This document shows positions 55,201 through 64,000 of a stretch of DNA of 64,000 nucleotides, piece after piece (within the stretch, counting starts at the first letter, position 1; each line of letters opens with the position of its first letter). The notes beneath the pieces were generated by a model that was not told where the DNA came from, made no database searches, and saw nothing but the letters and a program-made list of their open reading frames with translations. The stretch covers positions 31,120,219 through 31,184,218 of the forward strand of contig JBAIZL010000008.1 in assembly GCA_036971475.1 (NCBI GenBank), given 5' to 3'. Origin of the DNA: Prosapia bicincta. Taxonomy: Eukaryota > Arthropoda > Insecta > Hemiptera > Cercopidae. The position numbers and the translations under genes are program-made.

Positions 55201-56473
55201 AATTTTAAGTGCACAATGCGAATCTATTGTCGATTCTGCGTTTATTATGCCTTTTAAATGACAAATCCATATTTTGTAGAAATCGCAAAATCCATTAACT
55301 ATAATTCATGCATTTTTTTTAGAGCCAATATATGACAATTGCGATAGCTCCTATAATACTTACTATAGATCAATTCTAAGTGCACAATGCTAATCTATGG
55401 TCGATTCTGCGTTTATTATGCCTTTTAAATGAGAAATCCATTTTTTGTAGAAATCGCAAAAACCATGAACTATAATTCATGCATTTTTTTAGAGCAAATA
55501 TATGACAATTGCAATAGCTCCTATAATACTTATTATAGATCAATTCTAAGTGCACAATGCGAATCTATGGTCGATTCGGTGTTTATTATGCCTTTTAAAT
55601 GAGAAATCCATTTTTTGTAGAAATCGCAAAATCCATGAACTATAATTCATGCATTTTTTAGAGCAAATATATGACAATTACGATAGCTCCTATAATACTT
55701 ATTATAGATCAATTCTAAGTGCACAATGCGAATCTATGGTCGATTCTGCGTTTATTATGCCTTTTAAATGAGAAATCCATTTTTTGTAGAAATCGCAAAA
55801 TCCATGAACTATAATTCATGCATTTTTTTTAGAGCAAATATATGACAATTGCGATAGCTCCTATAATACTTATTATAGATCAATTCTAAGTGCACAATGC
55901 GAATCTATGGTCGATTCTGCGTTTATTATGCCTTTTAAATGAGAAATCCATTTTTTGTAGAAATCGAAAAATCCATGAAATATAATTCATGCATTTTTTT
56001 TAGAGCAAATATATGACAATTGCGATAGCTCCTATAATACTTATTATAGATCAATTCTAAGTGCACAATGGAATCTATGGTCGATTCTGCGTTTATTATG
56101 CCTTTTAAATGAGAAATCCATTTTTTGTAGAAATCGCAAAATCCATGAACTATAATTCATGCATTTTTTTAGAGCAAATATATGACAATTGCGATAGCTC
56201 CTATAATACTTATTATAGATCAATTCTAAGTGCACAATGCGAATCTATGGTCGATTCTGCGTTTATTATGCCTTTTAAATGAGAAATCCAGTTTTTGTAG
56301 AAATCGCAAAATCCATGAACTATAATTCATGCATTTTTTTTAGAGCAAATATATGACAATTGCGATAGCTATTATAATACTTATTATAGATCAATTCTAA
56401 GTGCACAATGCGAATCTATGGTCGATTCTGCGTTTAATATGCCTTTTAAATGAGAAATCCATTTTTTGTAGAA
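52217..56473 (+). repeat. 25-monomer HOR, copy 2 (4,257 bp)
   Basis: The 15-monomer series of 49,663-52,216 is followed by ten more monomers: ccagtttttgtag with gctattataat, cgaaaaatcc with gaatttttttt, tggaat, gacaaatccatatt, tgctaatc, aaaaacc/gcaatag/cggtg, T6 with tacgatag, and further cgaaaaatcc/tggaat monomers. The unit restarts 4,257 bp downstream. This is the longest well-defined HOR in the window. Confidence 0.9.
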
Positions 56474-59400
56474 ATCGCACAAAATCCATGATCTAATTCA
56501 TGCATTTTTTTTAGAGCAAATTTATGACAATTGCAATAGCTCCTATAATACTTATTATAGATCAATTCTAAGTGCACAATGCGAATCTATGGTCGATTCG
56601 GCGTTTATTATGCCTTTTAAATGAGAAATCCATTTTTTGTAGAAATCGCAAAATCCATGAACTATAATTCATGCATTTTTTTTAGAGCAAATATATGACA
56701 ATTGCGATAGCTTCTATAATACTTATTATAGATCAATTCTAAGTGCACAATGCGAATCTATGGTCGATTCTGCGTTTATTATGCCTTTTAAATGAGAAAT
56801 CCATTTTTTGTAGAAATCGCAAAATCCATGAACTATAATTCATGCATTTTTTTTAGAGCAAATATATGACAATTGCGATAGCTCCTATAATACTTATTAT
56901 AGATCAATTCTAAGTGCACAATGCGAATCTATGGTCGATTCTGCGTTTATTATGCCTTTTAAATGAGAAATCCATTTTTTGTAGAAATCGCAAAATCCAT
57001 GAACTAATTCATGCATTTTTTTAGAGCAAATATATGACAATTGCAATAGCTCCTATAATACTTATTAGAGATCAATTCTAAGTGCACAATGCGAATCTAT
57101 GGTCGATTCGGTGTTTATTATGCCTTTTAAATGAGAAATCCATTTTTTGTAGAAATCGCAAAATCCATGAACTATAATTCATGCATTTTTTAGAGCAAAT
57201 ATATGACAATTGCGATAGCTCCTATAATACTTATTATAGATCAATTCTAAGTGCACAATGCGAATCTATGGTCGATTCTGCGTTTATTATGCCTTTTAAA
57301 TGAGAAATCCATTTTTTGTAGAAAACGCAAAATCCATGAACTATAATTCATGCATTTTTTTTAGAGCAAATATATGACAATTGCGATAGCTCCTATAATA
57401 CTTATTATAGATCAATTCTAAGTGCACAATGCGAATCTATGGTCGATTCTGCGTTTATTATGCCTTTTAAATGAGAAATCCATTTTTTGTAGAAATCGAA
57501 AAATCCATGAAATATAATTCATGCATTTTTTTTAGAGCAAATATATGACAATTGCGATAGCTCCTATAATACTTATTATAGATCAATTCTAAGTGCACAA
57601 TGGAATCTATGGTCGATTCTGCGTTTATTATGCCTTTTAAATGAGAAATCCATTTTTTGTAGAAATCGCAAAATCCATGAACTATAATTCATGCATTTTT
57701 TTAGAGCAAATATATGACATTTGCGATAGCTCCTATAATACTTATTATAGATCAATTCTAAGTGCACAATGCGAATCTATGGTCGATTCTGCGTTTATTA
57801 TGCCTTTTAAATGAGAAATCCAGTTTTTGTAGAAATCGCAAAATCCATGAACTCTAATTCATGCATTTTTTTTAGAGCAAATATATGACAATTGCGATAG
57901 CTATTATAATACTTATTATAGATCAATTCTAAGTGCACAATGCGAATCTATGGTCGATTCTGCGTTTATTATGCCTTTTAAATGAGAAATCCATTTTTTG
58001 TAGAAATCGAAAAATCCATGAAATATAATTCATGCATTTTTTTTAGAGCAAATATATGACAATTGCGATAGCTCCTATAATACTTATTATAGATCAATTC
58101 TAAGTGCACAATGGAATCTATGGTCGATTCTGCGTTTATTATGCCTTTTAAATGAGAAATCCATTTTTTGTAGAAATCGCAAAATCCATGAACTATAATT
58201 CATGCATTTTTTTAGAGCAAATATATGACAATTGCGATAGCTCCTATAATACTTATTATAGATCAATTCTAAGTGCACAATGCGAATCTATTGTCGATTC
58301 CTCGTTTATTATGCCTTTTAAATGAGAAATCCATTTTTTGTAGAAATCGCAAAATCCAAGAACTATAATTCATGCATTTTTTTTAGAGCCAATATATGAC
58401 AATTGCGATAGCTATTATAATACTTATTATGGATCAATTCTAAGTGCACAATGCGAATCTATGGTCGATTCTGCGTTTATTATGCCTTTTAAATGAGAAA
58501 TCCATTTTTTGTAGAAATCGAAAAATCCATGAAATATAATTCATGCATTTTTTTTAGAGCAAATATATGACAATTGCGATAGCTCCTATAATACTTATTA
58601 TAGATCAAATCTAAGTGCACAATGCGAATCTATGGTCGATTCTGCGTTTATTATGCCTTTTAAATGAGAAATCCATTTTTTGTAGAAATCGAAAAATCCA
58701 TGAAATATAATTCATGCATTTTTTTTAGAGCAAATATATGACAATTGCGATAGCTCCTATAATACTTATTATAGATCAATTCTAAGTGCACAATGGAATC
58801 TATGGTCGATTCTGCGTTTATTATGCCTTTTAAATGAGAAATCCATTTTTTGTAGAAATCGCAAAATCCATGAACTATAATTCATGCATTTTTTTAGAGC
58901 AAATATATGACAATTGCGATAGCTCCTATAATACTTATTATAGATCAATTCTAAGTGCACAATGCGAATCTATGGTCGATTCTGCGTTTATTATGCCTTT
59001 TAAATGAGAAATCCAGTTTTTGTAGAAATCGCAAAATCCATGAACTCTAATTCATGCATTTTTTTTAGAGCAAATATATGACAATTGCGATAGCTATTAT
59101 AATACTTATTATAGATCAATTCTAAGTGCACAATGCGAATCTATGGTCGATTCTGCGTTTATTATGCCTTTTAAATGAGAAATCCATTTTTTGTAGAAAT
59201 CGAAAAATCCATGAAATATAATTCATGAATTTTTTTTAGAGCAAATATATGACAATTGCGATAGCTCCTATAATACTTATTATAGATCAATTCTAAGTGC
59301 ACAATGGAATCTATGGTCGATTCTGCGTTTATTATGCCTTTTAAATGAGAAATCCATTTTTTGTAGAAATCGCAAAATCCATGAACTATAATTCATGCAT

Positions 59401-61270
59401 TTTTTTAGAGCAAATATATGACAATTGCGATAGCTCCTATAATACTTATTATAGATCAATTTTAAGTGCACAATGCGAATCTATTGTCGATTCTGCGTTT
59501 ATTATGCCTTTTAAATGACAAATCCATATTTTGTAGAAATCGCAAAATCCATTAACTATAATTCATGCATTTTTTTTAGAGCCAATATATGACAATTGCG
59601 ATAGCTCCTATAATACTTACTATAGATCAATTCTAAGTGCACAATGCTAATCTATGGTCGATTCTGCGTTTATTATGCCTTTTAAATGAGAAATCCATTT
59701 TTTGTAGAAATCGCAAAATCCATGAACTATAATTCATGCATTTTTTTTAGAGCAAATTTATGACAATTGCGATAGCTCCTATAATACTTATTATAGTTCA
59801 ATTCTAACTGCACAATGCGAATCTATGGTCGATTCGGCGTTTATTATGCCTTTTAAATGAGAAATCCATTTTTTGTAGAAATCGCAAAATCCATGAACTA
59901 TAATTCATGCATTTTTTAAAGCAAATATATGACAATTGCGATAGCTCCTATAATACTTATTATAGATCAATTCTAAGTGCACAATGCGAATCTATGGTCG
60001 ATTCTGCGTTTATTATGCCTTTTAAATGAGAAATCCATTTTTTGTAGAAATCGCAAAATCCATGAACTATAATTCATGCATTTTTTTTAGAGCAAATTTA
60101 TGACAATTGCGATAGCTCCTATAATACTTATTATAGTTCAATTCTAAGTGCACAATGCGAATCTATGGTCGATTCGGCGTTTATTATGCCTTTTAAATGA
60201 GAAATCCATTTTTTGTAGAAATCGCAAAATCCATGAACTATAATTCATGCATTTTTTAGAGCAAATATATGACAATTGCGATAGCTTCTATAATACTTAT
60301 TATAGATCAATTCTAAGTGCACAATGCGAATCTATGGTCGATTCTGCGTTTATTATGCCTTTTAAATGAGAAATCCATTTTTTGTAGAAATCGCAAAAAC
60401 CATGAACTATAATTCATGCATTTTTTTAGAGCAAATATATGACAATAGCAATAGCTCCTATAATACTTATTATAGATCAATTCTAAGTGCACAATGCGAA
60501 TCTATGGTCGATTCGGTGTTTATTATGCCTTTTAAATGAGAAATCCATTTTTTGTAGAAATCGCAAAATCCATGAACTATAATTCATGCATTTTTTAGAG
60601 CAAATATATGACAATTACGATAGCTCCTATAATACTTATTATAGATCAATTCTAAGTGCACAATGCGAATCTATGGTCGATTCTGCGTTTATTATGCCTT
60701 TTAAATGAGAAATCCATTTTTTGTAGAAATCGCAAAATCCATGAACTATAATTCATGCATTTTTTTTAGAGCAAATATATGACAATTGCGATAGCTCCTA
60801 TAATACTTATTATAGATCAATTCTAAGTGCACAATGCGAATCTATGGTCGATTCTGCGTTTATTATGCCTTTTAAATGAGAAATCCATTTTTTGTAGAAA
60901 TCGAAAAATCCATGAAATATAATTCATGCATTTTTTTTAGAGCAAATATATGACAATTGCGATAGCTCCTATAATACTTATTATAGATCAATTCTAAGTG
61001 CACAATGGAATCTATGGTCGATTCTGCGTTTATTATGCCTTTTAAATGAGAAATCCATTTGTTGTAGAAATCGCAAAATCCATGAACTATAATTCATGCA
61101 TTTTTTTAGAGCAAATATATGACAATTGCGATAGCTCCTATAATACTTATTATAGATCAATTCTAAGTGCACAATGCGAATCTATGGTCGATTCTGCGTT
61201 TATTATGCCTTTTAAATGAGAAATCCAGTTTTTATAGAAATCGCAAAATCCATGAACTATAATTCATGTA
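56474..61270 (+). repeat. 25-monomer HOR, copy 3, interrupted by a 680-bp insertion
   Basis: Follows copy 2 at offset 4,257 up to 59,708 (for example cacaatgcta at 55,383 and 59,640). After the insertion it resumes at offset 4,937 (aaaaacc at 55,461 and 60,398) and runs to about 61,270, one monomer short of the full unit. By eye I noticed only two base differences from copy 2 before the insertion: caaatctaag near 58,607 and gaactata for gaaatata near 59,388. Confidence 0.88.
59709..60388 (+). repeat. 680-bp insertion of two tandem dimers
   Basis: Two 340-bp dimers (59,709-60,048 and 60,049-60,388) sit exactly between monomers that are adjacent in HOR copy 2. The first monomer of each dimer has aaatttatgac, atagttcaattc and gattcggcg; the second has a T6 tract. 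The offset to copy 2 jumps from 4,257 to 4,937 across it. Confidence 0.88.
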
Positions 61271-64000
61271 TTTTTTTTAGAGCAAATTTATGACAATTGC
61301 GATAGCTCCTATAATACTTATTATAGTTCAATTCTAAGTGCACAATGCGAATCTATGGTCGATTCGGCGTTTATTATGCCTTTTAAATGAGAAATCCATT
61401 TTTTGTAGAAATCGCAAAATCCATGAACTATAATTCATGCATTTTTTTAGAGCAAATATATGACAATTGCGATAGCTCCTATAATACTTATTATAGATCA
61501 ATTCTAAGTGCACAATGCGAATCTATGGTCGATTCTGCGTTTATTATGCCTTTTAAATGAGAAATCCATTTTTTGTAGAAATCGCAAAATCCATGAACTA
61601 TAATTCATGCATTTTTTTTAGAGCAAATATATGACAATTGCGATAGCTATTATAATACTTATTATAGATCAATTCTAAGTGCACAATGCGAATCTATGGT
61701 CGATTCTGCGTTTATTATGCCTTTTAAATGAGAAATCCATTTTTTGTAGAAATCGAAAAATCCATGAAATATAATTCATGCATTTTTTTAGAGCAAATAT
61801 ATGACAATTGCGATAGCTCCTATAATACTTATTATAGATCAATTCTAAGTGCACAATGGAATCTATGGTCGATTCTGCGTTTATTATGCCTTTTAAATGA
61901 GAAATCCATTTTTTATAGAAATCGCAAAATCCATGAACTATAATTCATGCATTTTTTTAGAGCAAATACATGACAATTGCGATAGCTCCTATAATACTTA
62001 TTATAGATCAATTCTAAGTGCACAATGCGAATCTATTGTCGATTCTGCGTTTATTATGCCTTTTAAATGACAAATCCATATTTTGTAGAAATCGCAAAAT
62101 CCATGAACTTTAATTCATGCATTTTTTTTAGAGCCAATATATGACAATTGTGATAGCTCCTATAATACTTATTATAGATCAATTCTAAGTGCACAATGCG
62201 AATCTATGGTCGATTCTGCGTTTATTATGCCTTTTAAATGAGAAATCCATTTTTTGTAGAAATCGCAAAATCCATGAACTATAATTCATGCATTTTTTTT
62301 AGAGCAAATTTATGACAATTGCGATAGCTCCTATAATACTTATTATAGTTCAATTCTAAGTGCACAATGCGAATCTATGGTCGATTCGGCGTTTATTATG
62401 CCTTTTAAATGAGAAATCCATTTTTTGTAGAAATCGCAAAATCCATGAACTATAATTCATGCATTTTTTTTAGAGCAAATATATGACAATTGCGATAGCT
62501 CCTATAATACTTATTATAGATCAATTCTAAGTGCACAATGCGAATCTATGGTCGATTCTGCGTTTATTATGCCTTTTAAATGAGAAATCCATTTTTTGTA
62601 GAAATCGCAAAATCCATGAACTATAATTCATGCATTTTTTTTAGAGCAAATTTATGACAATTGCGATAGCTCCTATAATACTTATTATAGTTCAATTCAA
62701 AGTGCACAATGCGAATCTATGGTCGATTCGGCGTTTATTATGCCTTTTAAATGAGAAATCCATTTTTTGTAGAAATCGCAAAATCCATGAACTATAATTC
62801 ATGCATTTTTTTAGAGCAAATATATGACAATTGCGATAGCTCCTATAATACTTATTATAGATCAATTCTAAGTGCACAATGCGAATCTATGGTCGATTCT
62901 GCGTTTATTATGCCTTTTAAATGAGAAATCCATTTTTTGTAGAAATCGCAAAATCCATGAACTATAATTCATGCATTTTTTTTAGAGCAAATATATGACA
63001 ATTGCGATAGCTATTATAATACTTATTATAGATCAATTCTAAGTGCACAATGCGAATCTATGGTCGATTCTGCGTTTATTATGCCTTTTAAATGAGAAAT
63101 CCATTTTTTGTAGAAATCGAAAAATCCATGAAATATAATTCATGCATTTTTTTTAGAGCAAATATATGACAATTGCGATAGCTCCTATAATACTTATTAT
63201 AGATCAATTCTAAGTGCACAATGGAATCTATGGTCGATTCTGCGTTTATTATGCCTTTTAAATGAGAAATCCATTTTTTATAGAAATCGCAAAATCCATG
63301 AACTATAATTCATGCATTTTTTTTAGAGCAAATTTATGACAATTGCGATAGCTCCTATAATACTTATAATAGTTCAATTCTAAGTGCACAATGCGAATCT
63401 ATGGTCGATTCGGCGTTTATTATGCCTTTTAAATGAGAATTCCATTTTTTGTAGAAATCGCAAAATCCGTGAACTATAATTCATGCATTTTTTTAGAGCA
63501 AATATATGACAATTGCGATAGCTATTATAATACTTATTATAGATCAATTCTAAGTGCACAATGCGAATCTATGGTCGATTCTGCGTTTATTATGCCTTTT
63601 AAATGAGAAATCCATTTTTTGTAGAAATCGAAAAATCCATGAAATATAATTCATGCATTTTTTTAGAGCAAATATATGACAATTGCGATAGCTCCTATAA
63701 TACTTATTATAGATCAATTCTAAGTGCACAATGGAATCTATGGTCGATTCTGCGTTTATTATGCCTTTTAAATGAGAAATCCATTTTTTATAGAAATCGC
63801 AAAATCCATGAACTATAATTCATGCATTTTTTTAGAGCAAATACATGACAATTGCGATAGCTCCTATAATACTTATTATAGATCAATTCTAAGTGCACAA
63901 TGCGAATCTATTGTCGATTCTGCGTTTATTATGCCTTTTAAATGACAAATCCATATTTTGTAGAAATCGCAAAATCCATGAACTATAATTCATGCATTTT
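61270..64000 (+). repeat. Domain J: dimer spread and 11-monomer duplication
   Basis: The aaatttatgac/atagttc monomer recurs at about 61,323, 62,345, 62,687 and 63,369; the middle two are in tandem (342 bp apart). A series gctattataat, cgaaaaatcc with gaaatataattc, tggaat with ttttttatag, aaatacatgac and gacaaatccatatt is present from about 61,600 and again 1,875 bp later (gctattataat at 61,646 and 63,521; gacaaat at 62,069 and 63,944). The window ends inside this second copy. No gene seen. Confidence 0.8.

Larger units (their letters stand above)
1..64000 (+). repeat. Tandem satellite array, 170-171 bp monomer, about 375 copies
   Basis: The same AT-rich unit recurs head to tail from the first to the last base. 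The phase motif aatcgcaaaatcc occurs at 1, again at 171, and finally at 63,965. Dividing that span by 375 units gives a mean of about 170.6 bp. All copies I read are on the same strand. Neighbouring copies differ at a limited set of positions plus length changes in the T tract. No unique spacer, transposon or gene interrupts the array. Arrays of this kind usually form heterochromatin at centromeres or near telomeres in eukaryotes; which applies here cannot be decided from sequence alone. Species and satellite family are not recognised. Confidence 0.98.

Noticed and set aside
1..64000. A repeat protein encoded by in-frame 171-bp monomers (171 is 57 codons)
   Set aside because: Every frame meets a stop within about one monomer, and the mix of 170- and 171-bp copies destroys any common frame.
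1..64000. CRISPR array
   Set aside because: There are no unique spacers between short repeats; the whole unit repeats and is far longer than a CRISPR repeat-spacer unit.
1..64000. Primate alpha satellite, suggested by the 171-bp length
   Set aside because: The sequence does not resemble alpha satellite as I know it, and no CENP-B box (TTCG....A..CGGG) is present. The ttcgattctgcg variants lack the required A and CGGG. The length match reflects nucleosome-scale satellites in general.

Overview
The whole 64 kb window is one uninterrupted tandem satellite array. The monomer is 170-171 bp, about 30% G+C, and always in the same orientation. It enters at position 1 in one phase (aatcgcaaaatcc) and leaves at 64,000 inside another copy, so both array edges lie outside the window. 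About 375 monomers are present. I see no protein-coding gene, RNA gene, transposon, inverted segment or unique spacer. The only open frames are of about 60-71 codons. They recur wherever a 1-bp indel in one monomer shifts two stops apart, so they are by-products of the repeat. Long nucleosome-sized satellite arrays with higher-order repeats are typical of eukaryotic centromeric, pericentromeric or subtelomeric heterochromatin. The sequence does not let me name the species or satellite family, and the match in length to primate alpha satellite is not a match in sequence.

Each monomer contains a T tract (usually T7 or T8, which sets the 170 or 171 bp length), a second shorter T tract (usually T6), and three short dyad symmetries: an 18-bp near-palindrome catgaaNtataattcatg, an 18-bp dyad ctataataNttattatag, and an inverted repeat gaatc-7 nt-gattc. 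This makes the monomer rich in potential hairpins.

Layout, with domain limits set by changes in diagnostic variants and therefore approximate: A (1-8,524), variants ctaaaaatcc, catcaac, cttgaac and gttattatag, ending in a 7-monomer higher-order repeat (HOR). B (8,525-11,930), gagccaat, ctgag and atattcg variants, with a segment duplicated at 10-monomer spacing. C (11,930-13,650), a transition with A-like trimers and a 14-bp palindrome-generating insertion. D (13,650-21,930), a mosaic with 7-monomer spacings. E (21,930-28,520), 8- and 9-monomer units. F (28,520-35,640), a 7-monomer unit tagged by a gtacaatatcgc junction. G (35,640-43,705), a 3,750-bp (22-monomer) duplication containing an 8-monomer unit present three times. 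H (43,706-49,662), mixed monomers with a local trimer. I (49,663-61,270), a 15-monomer unit followed by 25-monomer units that look almost identical, the last interrupted by an exact 680-bp insertion of two dimers. J (61,270-64,000), spread of that dimer plus an 11-monomer duplication.

Repeated duplication of blocks of whole monomers, as expected from unequal exchange or replication-based amplification, explains the layout. The right half carries the longest and most similar blocks and so appears most recently amplified. Because the copies are so alike, assembly collapse or expansion should be kept in mind.
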